Made by a program: the position numbers and the translations under genes
Part shown: piece after piece, positions 18,301-33,300 of the stretch
Layout of the letters: each line of letters opens with the position of its first letter
Position numbering within the stretch: the first letter of the stretch is position 1
Notes under the pieces: generated by a model
Databases searched by the model: none
Told to the model about the DNA's origin: nothing
What the model saw: the letters and a program-made list of their open reading frames with translations, nothing else
Source of the DNA: BAIKAL-G1 sp943369525
Lineage (GTDB): Bacteria > Cyanobacteriota > Cyanobacteriia > PCC-6307 > Cyanobiaceae
DNA: 64,000 nucleotides
Direction: 5' to 3'
NCBI GenBank assembly: GCA_943369525.1
Contig: CALRNL020000003.1
Span: 1 to 64,000, forward strand

Positions 18301-21300
18301 GACGGAAGAAGGCTATTGGTACCCTTGGCAGTCTGATAGTTTGCCAACGGCAGCAAATCTCAGTAACGATGTCTCTATTCTGAGTCTTGATGGCTCCAGT
18401 GAGCTGGTTTTGGCTGGGGTGAATACGGCAGCTAGCGACTGCGGACTCAAGCTAATCAGCCTGAGCACCTATGGGCTAGGCCTCAATGCAACCAATAGTG
18501 ACCTTGCCAGCCTGCCGCTCACCCTTGTGAATGCCGGATCGGGGTTGAACGATGGCTCCTACAGCAATGTTGCCATTCTTGGCGTCACCATCAAGGGTGG
18601 CCTCCAGGATGCGGCCTTGGCCAGCTTCACCGTATCGGAGGGATCCATTGACCCCACCACGTTCAAAATCACCCGCGCGGGCAACTACCTGGCCCTGCCC
18701 CAGACCAGTGCGACCGGCCTGAATAGCACCTATGCCCTTCTGCTGGATGTGTTCACAACGGGAATCGCCAATCCGCCCAGTTCTGACGATAACCTTGCCG
18801 GCAATCCCTTTGCCAACCTGCCCCTGATCACGGTCCCCTCTGGTGCCGTTGCAATCAGTCTGCTGAATGTGGACGGCATGCAGTCGGCCAGTAGCCAGTC
18901 GCCCCTTGCGATTCAGTCGATCCAAAGCATCCAAACAATTAGCGTCCCATCCGCCAGCCAGCCGGCCGCTGTCAACTACCCCCAGTACAACCCCAAGACC
19001 GCCAAAACCGAGCCCCAGCCGGCCAACAATAACGCCACCTATATCTATTCCGATGTGGCGTTCAAGCTGTTGAATCAAACGCAGCAGGTCATAGCCCCTC
19101 TCAATCCTGATGTTACTGCCACGGTCTATCTAAATGCCGGCGTGATTCAACGGGTTGAGCTGAGCGGGCCCCTGCTCTTTGTTGCTGATACTGGCTCCGC
19201 CGCAGCCTCGTCCAATGGCTTCAGTCTTCAGCTGGAATTGCCCGAGGCCGTTGTTAGCTCCTTGCCAGCGAATACGGCCCCGCCGGTCTACGCGGTCAAT
19301 CCCCAGTCCCTGGCCCTCAACAACTTTGTAGAGGACGAGCAGTTCTCGGGCCAATCGGGAGCGGCCAATGCCGGTGTTTATCTCTCGGCTGGTCTCAGCG
19401 ACCAGCTGCCCCTCTACAGCTCCATGGGTGCCTGGCCGGTTCAGAACCGCGTCACCTATGTCGCCACCGATGCCAACGGCACCCAATCATTGGTGTATCT
19501 CAATGGCCTGCTCAAGTCGACCGGCCCTGGTTTTACACCAGCAGCAGCGACAACCGCCGCAGACCTGGCCACGGAAGATATTTTTACCAACCGCGACATT
19601 CTTTTCACTGCCGCTAGCGCTCCTTCGGCGGCGACAATTGCCGGCCCAGCCTCATCCACCTATGCAAACAAAACGTTTGTGGCCTGGGTGGAGGCATCCG
19701 ATCCTGTCATCCCCATGGGCAGCAGCTCTGCTGCGGACAACTTCCAGGCCTTCATGGACGCGTTCTATGGGGACCAAAGGATCAACTATCGCATTAACAC
19801 CGGCGGCAATACCTGGGTCGCTCCCGATCTGGCGGAGCTTTACCATCCCAAAGGCGCCATCATCCGCAACCTGCAGGTTGTCAACGTTGCTGATCCGAAC
19901 CAATCCGGCCAGGAGCGCACCCTGTTGGTCTGGACCGAGGCCTCCATCGCCGCGATTAAGGGGGCGGTTGAAAGCTTTGGTTCCTCTGGTTCAATTTCAA
20001 CGCCCATTCCCACGAGCATCAAAGTGGGCTGGCTGAATCCCAATCCGAATCTTCAGAGTTATCAGTGGGCTGACCTGTTTGCCGATGCCAACGGCCAATC
20101 CACAATCCAAACCATACCCTGGGATCCCACAAGGGATGTGGGTTTAGACATCGACGATATCAGCGTCGCTTCCTTGTCCCTCTTAGCGGCAGGTGCGAAT
20201 GGTTTGATGGTTGAAACTCCAGTGATCAGTTGGAGCCAGGATGTGCGTACTCCCTACCGCGAAAGTGTTCTCAACGATAAGCCTTCGATTTATTTGGACT
20301 TGGGACATCTGCAAGCTGGCGTGAATGCCATCAATATTGGGGCGACAAAAGACACCAGTACAACGGCCACTATCGCCTCGGATACGGGGCTCTCCTTTGC
20401 AATCCAAGGGGCCCTTCCCGCCTCCCAGGCAAGCGCCGTTCAAAACAGCGATGGCACCGGCGTGTTGACCACGGGCATGGGCACGCGAAACAGCTCCATT
20501 AGCCAGATCCTCAACAACATCGCCGCCGGCGATCTCACCAGCATTCCCGATCCGATTGCCCTGTTCACGGGCTCGATCAAAAGCAGCACTGGTAGCAACG
20601 GCATCACAACCACCACGCTTACCGTAACATCTCTGACCCAGGGGAGTTTGAATGTTGGTGATGTGATTAGTGGCCCTGGCATAGCCGCCGGAACAATCAT
20701 TACGGCCGTCACTCCAGGCAATCCCAGCAATGGTACGGGCAGCTATACCCTTAATGCCAGCCAATCTGTTGCAAGTACTGGCATGATTGGCACGCCAAAT
20801 GTGGGTGTTTGCACGTTCACTGGCTCCATAACGGACACGCTGCTGACGGTTATTTCGCTCACCCAAGGCCATCTGTATGTGGGTGATCAGATCAGCGGTC
20901 CGGGCATCGCCCCCGGCACAATCATTACGGCCATCAACACGGTTAATCCAACCAACGGCACGGGCACATACAGCATCAATACCAGTCAAAATGTTGAAGC
21001 TTCCACCCTGGTTTCTACCCCTGGGTTGCCCACCACTCCATACACTATTGAGTTCTGGGCCCAGGTGCAGTCCGATTCCAATGCCAATGGGGCTGGCCTC
21101 GTGGCCTTGGGCCAACCATCCAGTGGGGCCATTGGCGAACCGACGGCCCCGGCCAATTGGCTGCTGACCAGCAGCTTTGTGGTGAATCAAATCACCTACA
21201 GCGAAGCAGCAGCGAGGGGCCTGGCACCGATCCCAAGCACAGTGTCTGATCCTGGCAATACCGTGTATGGCTGGGGTTGGGCTGTGCTCGCCCAAGGGGC

Positions 21301-24300
21301 TAATGATACGGCCATTGAAGGTGGCACTGGTGGCAGCAACCTCTATAGCAATGCTGTGCAGATCAATAATTTTGTCAGTGGCTCCACCCTTGCGGGTGTG
21401 GATAGCTTCCTGCAGGCCTACTCCCTGAACAGCGCTGATCTGCAGGGTCTCAATGGCACGTCTGCCTCCACCATCGCCCAAGTGCCCCTCACCCAGCTGC
21501 AGTTCAGCACAGCGATTGATTCCGTTGGTAATCAGCCAAATTCCAGTCTCAATGCCATTGCGTTAGACACGAGCTCTGCTGTTCTTAATGAGGGATTGGT
21601 TTTAAATAGCACGGTCACAGCGAGTAATTCCCTGTCGACAATGTTCAATAACCTATGGGAGTTTCAACTTAAAACAGGGGAAGCCAAGGTTAATTTCTCA
21701 TTAGCTCCCTCGCCAAGCGCCACCACCAGCGCAACACCGAGTGCTTTGACCAGCGAAAGCTATTCGGGTTATAAGCTTGACTTCACGGTGATTCCAGGTA
21801 CAGCGGTTTCGGTGAATAGCGATGGCCACTTCGTCTTTGACGTCGGCGCGAATACCAGCCTGTCCTCCGCTCAACTGGCTAGTTCCTCGGATTTTCGTGA
21901 TGGCAATTGGCACTACGTGGTGGCCTCTTATCTGCCCGCTTACCAAAGCTACAACGTAGAAGGCAATATCACCCAGTTACCCGGTATGTCCGGTACGGCA
22001 ACGCTGTATGTGGACAACAAGCTCGTGGCCAGTCAAGTCAATGTGCTGGATGCCTATGCGCCGGTCAGCCCCAATGATCAAGCTGTTCTCCTGGCGAACA
22101 ATGTGGGGGGTGCCATTGATCAGTTGGCCTTCTACGGCAAGGCCCTCTCCAGTGTCGACATCACCGCCAACACCAGCGGCCTGTGGCCTGCTCCTTCCGC
22201 CTCTGATGCCCTCGGTTTGTTGTCAACAGCTGGTTATGGCATTGCCAACCACACCCCCGATCTTGGTGCAATCCCTGGTGGCGTGAATGCCCATTGGTAT
22301 GCCCGCAAAGTCAACCCCAATGATGCCTTACTCGGCACCTACTACTCCACCTTCACGCCGGATGGCAAGGGCGGTGGCAGCTGGACCCCGGCTTCCAATT
22401 TCAACCCCAGCCTTCAAGTTCAGGCGACCCTTCCGAGCGCTGCACCGCCTAAGGGAGTTCAGGATGCCTTGGTGATTGCCATACCCACTTCGGCCCTTAC
22501 GACCAATCTTGCCAATGATCGGCTGACAGGCGTGACGGTGACGCTGACGAATAACGAAGATAACAGCAAGGCAACCCTTCAGTTGACGCCCGAGCAAGTT
22601 CTGTTGGGTGGCAATAGTTTGCAATCGTTGCAACCCTTCGCGACGGCTGATAATTTCCTGTATACCGTTATGACGGACGCGCCGTCCTTTAATCTGCTGA
22701 TTTCGAAAGACCAACTGCCCCATGCCGCGACTAACTCGAACCCAAATTCTTATTATGCTGATCAATATACTGCCACATACACGCTCAATTTTGTCGAACA
22801 AAGTGCGGGATCTCCATCGGTAAGTTATCAAATCTCAAGCCCATCGCCTGTCGTTCTTAATCAGAAAGTAAGTTCAGTCCTTAGCGCCGATACGCTTAGC
22901 AGTGGCCAGTTGGCTGCATCACAAAAGCGTAGTAAAGTCTTAGCCACTGCATCTGTCATCGAGCAGGCTCCCCTGCAGCTTAAATACATCGATAGCGGTG
23001 AAATTCTCACGAGTTCTTCCACTGCCGCAGCCGCTGCCGGCAGTGGCTCCGTGGCAACGCCAGCCCCTAGCTTCGGCACGTCCCAGGTGGTTGGCTCCTT
23101 TGCCAGCAGTGGCATCACCAATGGTTGGTTGGCGATTGCCCAACCCCAATCCATCAATGCCGCTAGCAATCCTGCTGGTCGGATCTGGATTCAATATACG
23201 GGCCAGTCCACCAAAGGCATACCCAGCAGTACGTCGGCCCAGGCGCCTAGCACCTGGCTCAATGCTCTGTCCCAATCGAATTTTTCACCCGATGTCCCCA
23301 ACCTGCCCCTTTTGGGGGCGGCATACAATGCCAGCAGTGCGGGCGGCTTGCTGATCCAAGCCGATCCCACCGTGGGTTGGGGTGAAAACTTTGGTCAGAC
23401 GATGCTGGTGGCTGATGTTAATGACGATGGCGTTGATGATCTTGTCATTGCCGCTCCCCAGGCCAACGGTGGCGGCCGTGTTTATATCATCGATGGCAAT
23501 TGGATTGCCGCTAATCTCACTTCAGCGAATGGCAACACGATCCTCAATTTGGCCAATCCCAATGGCATTGGCAACTATGTTACCGTCCTCGCCCCATCCT
23601 CAGCTTCTTCGCCCGATAACAGCAGTGCAGCGGGTTTCGGATCTGCGCTTGCCTACAACAGCAGCAGTAAAACCCTTTGGATTGGTGCTCCCAATTATCT
23701 GAGTCAACTCAACCCCAACGACGCGACCAATCTCCAGCCCATCGGAGCCCTTTACAGCTATACCAGTTCCTCCCAGACCTGGGGCACCGGTGTGGCTTCC
23801 ACGCTCTCCGATCCCATTCTCGGCACGGGAGGCAGTGCCACCAGCCTCGAGCTCAGCGGCACGGCCACCACGATCTATTGGGGCAGCCAATTTGGTAGTG
23901 CCATCGCGGTCGATAGTACTTCCGGTGCGATGGCCGTATCGGCCCCAGGTGTTTGTGCCGCCATGGTCTATAGCGGCACCGAGGGGGTGCAGCAACAGGT
24001 GACCAATGGCAGCATGAAGCCTAGTGATACTTACGGTGATGGTGCCCTGATCAAGATCCAGTTGCCAGGCACAGGCGATTTGCCCACCAATGTTTCGACT
24101 GCGAATGGAACTACTGCCAGTGCCTTTGTTGATATTGTCAGCCAGGACAAGTCGGCACAGAAGCAGAATGGGGGCGAAGAAACAACCTACATGCAGAATC
24201 TCAAGGCCCTGCAGGTTGATACGATTGCCAAGGCAACTGTTTTTAATAACCAAGCTTTGCAGGTGAGTGCGGTCGGTGCCGTTTATCTCTTTAATTCCTC

Positions 24301-27300
24301 CAGTACCAGTCCCGCACCTGCCAATGCATCCAGCACCTATTACGGGCCGAACCCCTGGAATGTGCTGGGAGCCTCTGGCTTTGGCAGTAGCCTTGCTTTT
24401 GGTGATTTAGCTAACACCAACAAGGCCGCGATCCTTGCCGTGGGCGCTGATCAGACAGGTGGCTCGGGAGCTGTCTATTTCATTGATACCAGCTCCCAAC
24501 CCAAATCAACCCTGGGCGACAACCAATATTTGGCACACCTTGCCAGTGGCCTCACCCTTTATGGCGCCCAGGCCCAGGATCATTTCGGCAATGGCTTGGT
24601 CAATTTAGGAGACACGAATAATGATGGCTACGACGATGTTTTGATTCAGGCCTTTAATGCCAGTAGTGGCGCTGGCAATGGCTATGTATTATTTGGTAGT
24701 GACAATCTAATCGATTCCAAGGATGTCAATAATCTCGGTAGTGGCAATGTGGCGAAAGGATCCGCCGGCCACATCAAGCAGGCATCTGGCTCCAGCTTCA
24801 CGGCTTCCCTTTTAACTGAATTGGGCGATGGGTTGTCATCCAATACTGGTCAGGGAACCTTTGGCGCAGGAGATATCAATGGGGATGGCTTGGCCGATAT
24901 CCCCCTGGGGTCAGGTCCCAATGGCAGTGCCTACCTAACCTGGGGCCATCCCTATCTAGAGGCAATCACCAATCTCCAGCTCGACAAGCTTGCCAGCAAC
25001 ACCGGTTACATGCTTGATGGTTTGGCGAAAACCAACCAGGCATCCCTTCGCTCGATCGGTGATTTCAATGGTGATGGGTATGGAGACTTCATCTCGATCC
25101 AGGCCGGCCCTGTTCTTACCACGGTGCGTCTAGAGCTTGGGGCCAATACCCAGGAAGTGCTAGCGGATTACCCCTACAATTTTTACTCTTTTACGGTTAG
25201 CAACGACACCCAGATTTCTGCAGCTGGTGATATCAATGGCGATGGTTTTGCGGACATTGCCCTGTTGCTTAACCAGGATCTGAGCCCTACCAGCCAGGGG
25301 GCCGGCAGCACTGTCGGTGTTCTCTACGGGCGCTTGACCCAGGAGCTTCCAGTTGGTTCCGGTTTTGGCTATCTCTCCCCCGTTAATACATCCAGCCAGC
25401 CCCTGACTGCGCTACCTGGCTTAGCTGTATCGGGTGGGCTCAGCGATGCGCAACCGGCGATCATCAGTGTTGGCAACCTTCTCTATGCGGTTGTCAAGGG
25501 CGATGGAGCGACCAGTTTGTGGTTTGCCCAAAGCAGCGATGCTGGGCAGACCTGGACTGGTTGGACCGATCTGACGGCGACCCAATCTGGTCTGGCTTCC
25601 AACTTGGCCCCTTCGCTTGCCTATTTTAATGGCAGGCTTTATCTCGCCTTCCTCAACACAGCTGCTACTCCCACCCTAAGCCTGAGCAGCTGGGATCCCA
25701 ATAGCAATACGCCATCTAGCTGGAGTACGCCCACAGCCCTCGGCGACGGAACCGATGCAGCGTCCTTTAGCAGCAAGTTCAGCCCGCAACTGATCGATCG
25801 TGGCGATGCCTTAGGAGTGGTTTGGGTGGATGCCACCACTGGCACTTTGTCTGCTTCCTATTCGATCACGCCAGATCAAGCCACGGCCCTGGGTGGCCTC
25901 GGTGCTCCCACCCCCTGGTCTCCTTTGGATGGGGGATCCTCTCCAGCTACGCCTGCCCTGGCCAGGATTGGCAACACGGTTTATATGGCTGTGCAGGGTA
26001 ATGGAGATAACTATATCTATTGGAATTCAAGTAGTGATGGTGGGGTGACCTGGGGTTCTGCTTGGAACCAGCTGCCAACGGGAATGACCTCGGCCAAACC
26101 GCCGTCATTGGCCGTTGTCAACGGTACCCTGTACTTGAGTTATCTTGGTTATGGCAATAATGAAATTAATATTACCAGCTTGGATGCCAGCTCGAACAGC
26201 TGGAGCAATCAATATGTAATTCCCGGCCAATCCGCAACCTATGCAAGCCTGGTGGCGGAAACCGTGGGAACGGGCCAGCAATTAGCGGTCTATTACGTTT
26301 CCAATGATTCGACTGATCGTATTCTCAAGGCGTATTCAACAACTCCTGGGGGGTCTACTGCTACAGGCTGGACCTCTGATGTTCAAATCCAGTATAATAG
26401 TTCCACTGGCGTGCAAACTGCATCAGGCCCCCTAGCGGTCACTTCCTACGAGAATCAAACCTATATCGCCTATCTTGGTGGAACGACTGCCAGCCCGAGT
26501 AATACGATCTACGTGACAACTAGCGCGGGCTCTTCGGCTGCGACCGATGGAACCTATTTCCCCGTGCAATCGACCTTCACGGCTGCCAGTGGCTCTGGCT
26601 TAGGCCTCACCAATGCTGCCAGTGGTTTGATTTTGAGCTATGCCAAAGCTGGCTCGCCAAATACCCTCCAGCTCAAGCAGCTTTCCCCGCAAGCGGGCCA
26701 ATGGGTCACTACGGATAGTTATGCCGAGTCGTTGCCGACAAGCCTCAGTAGCGATGTCTCGATTCTTAGCCTCGATGGCGATAGTGGTCCGGGGCTTGTG
26801 TTGGCGGGCATCAATACCTCTGGCGCTACCTCTAGCTACGGTGTGCAAACCAGCCTGCTTTACCCGGTTAATTCCGATTCGAGCTGGAATACCCCTCGCC
26901 AACTGCTGGAGCGGGTTGCTGTCAATGGCACGACTGTCTATCAGCCCATCGTGGCTACGGCTGCTCCCTCGCTCACCTGGCTAGGGCAAGACGCCCTTGT
27001 CGCCGTTGAGAACAGCGGCACGGTGAATGTCTATGGGGCGATTCCGAGCAGCCTCAGTTGGCAGCTCGCCTCCTCCTTCACGGCGGCTTCGGGGTCGCCC
27101 CAGATCAGCACAGCTCCGGTGCTGGCAACCACTGACACTGGCTTAGCCCTCACCTACGGTACAAGCGATGGGGCGATCAATCTCAATCGGCTTAATCTCC
27201 TCAATAGCCAGGGTGATGTGCTTGCCGATCCCCAGCCCTGGTCGTCCACGGTCCTGAATCAAGCCAATGGGGGCCTAACCAGCAACCTGGCCACCGTTCC

Positions 27301-30300
27301 CCTGAGCGTGGATGGCACCCTACTGCTGGCCAATGTGCGCAGTGCCAATGACCAGATTTGGCTGAATGCCGTTCCAAGCTTGGGTGATCCGGCCAGCACC
27401 ACCTGGCTCAATACTACGGTTCAGTTAGGTAGTAATCTTGGCCAGCGTGCTGGTACTCAAAATACTGTAGGGGCATTCGTTGCGGGCAACTGGAGCTCAT
27501 CAAATATTGGTGGAGGAACCCCTGCTCAGGCTTCAGTTGCCTATGGTAATGATACAGTTTATGTAGCAGTCACTGGTAATCCATCAACAACAGGATCAGG
27601 CAAGAATGAGTCTACCCAGTATTTGCTTTATTATAACTCGAGTAGTGATAATGGCACAGACTGGGCAGGTTGGAGCGCGATTGATTCCAGCAACGAGTCC
27701 AACCAGCAGCCCTCTATTGCCTATTTTAACGGTAAACTTTACCTGTGCTATATCGCCTTTGGATCTGGCAATCTCAATTTGATTTCCTATGACGGATCTT
27801 CTTGGTCCAGCCAAGTCCAGGTTAATAAAATTGACGCAACCTCAGCTTCGATGGTTGTTGAGGGCAATAATTTGGCGATTTATTATACAAATAGCAATTC
27901 CGATATTCTAAAAACCTTCACCAGTACACCAAGTTCTAATAGTGGTTGGACTAATACAAGTGTCTATTCCAGTGCTAATTCTAGCATAACTGCCAGCAGC
28001 CAACTTGCTTTGACTCGCTTTAACGGGCAGACTTACCTTGCCTATCAAGGCGGTACGCGTACTTCCCCTAGTAGCGAAATCTCTATCTATACAGCCGTTG
28101 ATTCCGTATCGAATTCAACAAGCTCACCCATCTGGACTGAATTGTCCGCACCTGCTGGTATTAGTCCCAATGCCAATGGTATTGGTCTTACATCTAATGA
28201 TCAAGGACTTATTCTTACCTATACAGATGCGAGTTCTGCTACCCTGGCCTCAATTCAGATGAGCAATGCGGACGTAAATTCTTGGGTTTCTCAACAGAAT
28301 TCTGAAGTACTTGCCTCAAATGTTGGCTACACTCCCTTGATAACCAATAGCGTTACAACTCCTTTGTTGATTGTGGGAGTTGCTACTAACAGTGATATTA
28401 ATGTCCAGCAGAATCAGATCCCTGTCGTGCTAAATGCCGAGCTGACAGGTTCCAGTCTTAGCGCTTTGGGTGATATTAATGGCGATGGTATGGATGATTT
28501 ACTTGTTTCTGCTAATAATGTGGCATTTGCGCCGAACGGTGATTTTGATTCAACTGAGGCACAACTTGTTACGGGTGTACGTTTTGTGCTTGGCTCTGGC
28601 TCAGCTCAGTCCCTAATTGCCAATAATTCAGCTTCAGCTCCCGAGCAGACCGTTCAGATTGCCGCACCCAGTAACAATTCTCCCCTAATTCTTGGCTCCA
28701 CGCCAGCGGCAGTGCTTAATGGTGCGGGCCAACTTAGCCTCAATTCAGTAACCGGTCGTTATCTGAACCAGATCTCTAGTACCGCTCCCACGCCCTTGAG
28801 TAGCGCAGTAATTACCGCAACGCCTAGTAATGTGACAAGTCTGCAGCAGTTGTTCGCTAACGCTAAAGTTGATTCTTCTACGTCATTGACCGGTAAATCG
28901 ACGAATTTGAGTGGATCACTTTCCTTGCAAACGCTAGGAGGATATGGAGATCTCAATGGGGATGGTTCCATTGATTACCTAGCCGCCGATGGTCTCCATC
29001 AGATCGCAACAGCGGGTAGCGGCACCAATTTCTTCTCATTGTGGAGTATTCGTGCCGCTGGCGATGTCAATGGAAACGGACTTGATGATGTCATCCTTGC
29101 CCTAACCCCCCAGGGCCCCGCTTACGTACCGAACCAAGATGGCAGCCCAAGTGCGATTGCTTCTGTTCTGGTGGATGGTAGCCTCTTTAAGGTCGATCCC
29201 ATAAACAATACCTTTAGCCTTGCGAATCTCCGTTCTCCGCTTAATCCATACAATGGTGGTGAGGTATACGACGTAACTAGCGCTACAAATAGTAACTATC
29301 TTCCGCTCTTGCAGAATTGGTTTGATCCCATTCTTTCCTTCCAGCCAGGCTCACTCTCTAGCGTCAGCGTTGGATCAGCTACAAGCGTCGGCGGCGCTAA
29401 AACTCAGGTGGCGCCGGCTGTAGTTGTTGATGAGTTGGGCAATCCAACCTTGTTCTTCTCTGGTTTCACTAGTGGCTCGGGTATCTATATGGCAACTCAG
29501 GATCAGGCCACTGGTACCTGGACCCAAGCTTCGCTTGGCTCTAAAATGAATAATATCAATTATGAGTCATCGCCTAGTGCTGTCATTTATAATGGTACCC
29601 TTTACCTGGCGTACATTGATAGCTCTGGCTATCTCTATATAGCCTATGCTAGCGCCACTACCAATGGTCAGCCTACAGATTATTCGACTGCCAATTGGAC
29701 TTCCTATCAGATCATCACTGATACTGATCAAGTTCAAGAATCCAGTAGGTACTCTCCGGCGCTGGTGGTAGAAGAGGGCCGCTTAGCTCTCTATTTCGCC
29801 TCCAATAACGGTTCTTCGGGCAGTTCTAATGATTATGGGACAACCCAATATCTCCGTTATCTTTACAGCAACAATCCTGACGCAGCATCTCCCAGCTGGG
29901 GGATCAAGCCGGCCTCTAGTTCATCCACACAATCTTCGAGTTCGGGCGCTCTTCCCTATGTTGGCGAGAGCACCACACTTAACTTTGCTAGCGGCACTAG
30001 TACAGATCAAATTGCCTGTTCTTCGTCGATTTCTGCTACCACTTTTCAGGGTATAACCGTGCTTGCAATGACGGGTAATGGAGGGGGTAACTCCAATAAC
30101 ATCTCTTCAATCCGTATCGTTACTGCTCCGTCGGCAAATCCGAAGCCCAATGATAATTGGTTGTATTGGGCGAATCCCACTGCAAGTACAGCTTATAACA
30201 ATATCAATGGCAATGGCTATATCGGACTAACAACTGATCAGTCCCTCTTGTACATATCCACCGCATCTGGCTATACGACAAGTCAAATAGCAAGTCTCTC

Positions 30301-33300
30301 GCCCGTGCCAGAGCAGCTAGGTCAGTACACTCTGGGATCCAGCTATGAAGGACCATCGAGCCTCAATACTCTTGGTAATCCCAATATCTTTATGCAGCAG
30401 GGTGTGCCCATGCTTGCCTGGGCAAATAATTCGCAGAATCTTCAAATTGCCGAACTTGATATCACTGTTGGCTCTCCGCTACAGCAATCCCTGTCTGGCT
30501 ACTCCGTTGACGGAAATATTGATGTGAATGGGGATGGCTTCACCGATATTCTTCTTTCCGACCCGTCAGATCCCGCCATGGCGGTTGATAATCAATACGT
30601 GCTCTTTGGCGGCGATTACCTCAATATCGCCTCCCAGGTGGGCACCGCTGGCAATGACACGCTCATTGGTACGCCTCTGGCCGATGTGATCTACACCCTT
30701 AGTGGCGCTGATGGGGTGCAGTCTAATGGTGGCGCCGATGTGATTTACACCGGCTCTGGTGATGATCAGATTTCGATTGCCGATAACGCATTTTTGCGTA
30801 TCGATGCCGGCTCAGGTTTCGACCAACTGCGGCTGCAGGGCCAGGCGGGCCAATCCTATGACTTTACGCTTAATGTGACTGCCCCGCAGTATTTTGCCGG
30901 TACCAAGCTCAAGGACATTGAGCTAATTAGCTCCGTCGACTACGGCAGTAACACCCTCAGCTTTGATGCGGCGGCGATCAACGCAATCAACCCTGATCGC
31001 ATCCTCTTCCTTACCCCTGATTCGTCCGATTTCATTAACCTCAGCACTGAGTTTGAGCGCAACCAATCCTTCGACACCAGCTACGGCGGCAGCCTTTGGT
31101 CTGCCTATGCCGCCGGATCTGCTGGCACGACTAATCCAACCCTGGCCTATGTGCGGGTGCCCGATGGTGAGACAGCCTCCTCCTGGCTCAGCACCCAGGT
31201 CCGTGCTGGTGGCCCATCTTCGGCTTCCCTGCAGAGCAGTGTGGCCCTTTCCTCTGCCCAGGCTGCTTCGGCACCACTGTCAACGGCAGCATTGGCTGCG
31301 TCATCCCTCCAGTCGCCATCACCATCTGCGGCAGCTCCTGCTGCGGCCAATCCGTCGATGGTGGCCGGCAGCACCAACTTTGGTGATGGCCTGACCATCA
31401 CCGCTTACCGCACCACCCCAGGCTCCGGCTTGGCCCGGTTCCAAATCAGCCGCAACGGCGACCTCAGCCGTAGTCAGCTGATTAGCTACGTTTCGTCGTC
31501 GCTTAATAGCTCAGCCGAGCCTGGTCGCCATTACATGCCAGTGGCGGGCCTGTTGCGCCTTGAGCCCGGTCAGGCCACTGCCGACATCAGTGTTCCCGTG
31601 GATGGGGCGGCCATGGCGGCCCTGCGCAATGGCACCCTCAGCCTCCAGGTGGCTGAACTCGACGACCTGGGCCAAAAGCAGGCCCATCTCCTGCTCGATG
31701 GGGCCCCAACTAGTGCTGGTCTGCGCCCGGTCCTGTCAGGCCTGAATCTGCAGGTTGATCAGGCCGGCCTGTCACCTTCGCTTGGCTTCCGGGCTGATAT
31801 CAATAAGGCCGCCAGCGCCAAGGGTTTGGCTAGTACCCTGAACCTCAAGGTGCTGCGCAGGCAATCTGCCGATAGTAGCGTTAGCGATTCCAAGACCAGA
31901 ACCCAGAGTCTTGTGATTAGCGAGGGGGCCCTCGCTAAATTCGACCAGGATGGTTTGAATAACGGCCAAGTTGAGCTCCAATTTGATCTCAATGCCACCA
32001 CTGGATCGATCCAGTTGCAGGCTGCCAGCCCGCAAATGAATCCGCTGCTCCTAAGCAAATTAGATCCGACTCGAAAACCCAGTACTGTAGGCATCGATCT
32101 CACCACCACCTCCCTCGACGCCATTCCCCTGGCAACTCCTCCTGTGGGGGTTGTGCTTAATAAGACAGCCGTTGATTTCACCGTCGCAGCTGATAGTAGC
32201 GGCCGATCCAAGCTCTTCTTGGATCTCACCCAGGTTGGCGATGACCTCCAGATCAGCGAAACAAATGGCAAGGAAATAAAGCGTAAGGCCAATACTCAGC
32301 TGGTTTATTATGGCATTGACGCCAATGGTACTCTCTCTCCCCTAACGTATAACCCTAGCCAGCGCGCAGGTGCCCGCTTCTACGATATTGGTGGTGACGG
32401 AATTGCCGATTTTGTTAGCCTCATTTTTGTTGATGGTGGCATGGGCGATACGGGGCCAAAAGGTGATGGCAAAATCCATGATCCCTCCACGGCCGGTGTT
32501 GTTAACCTCGTCGATGTGGTGTTGACCGCAACGGACCAGCAGACCCTGCAGGCAGCCTCCAAAACGAATACAACAGCCCCGGCCAGCCTTGTGTTGAGCG
32601 CGAAAGTCCTTGGTCGCGCAGCCACCGTTAACCAGGTTGGCTATGTGGTTCTCGATTCTACGGATACCCTCAGCTTTGATTCAATTTTTGCTGATATCTC
32701 CCTCCTCAAGTCCCGTTCCCAGGTCCTGTTCTCAACCTTGAAATCGTCCAATGTACTGGCCTCAGAAGCAAGCCTAAGTCGCGATATTCTGCTTGTTAAC
32801 GGTCAGTCTATTCGCTTCTTTGAAGTGTCGAATGGCACCCTTGATCAGCTTAGTAGCACTCGCGATGGGCGGCTTAGTATTCTCTCTAACGGTGGTTTCT
32901 CCGGTGACTCCCGTTCGGTTAATGTGTTCTCCGGTAGCGGCAGCAGCTTCTCCCTTTCGCTTGTTGATGGCGATCAGGGCCTCAATGCCTTGATTAACCA
33001 GGAGCAGGGCTTGGCGCCAGTGCTTGATTTCACCAGCTTTACTGCCGATCAAGTCGTTAACGGCACCCTCTTAATGGCTCGCGAGGCCTCCTTTGATTCC
33101 GTCACCGGTTTCTATCGCACTCAGGATCTCAACGGCACTGTCTGGATTGATCCTTCTAACCATGCCATGGGCACCATCACCCCTGGCCAGGTTGGTTTTA
33201 CTGCAGCAGACTATGGGGCTGCGGCGTTGAAGAACATGGTCGATTCCCTCAGTGGACTGCAGGTCGCTAATCTCCAAGTCAACAGTCGTGTGATTAGTTT

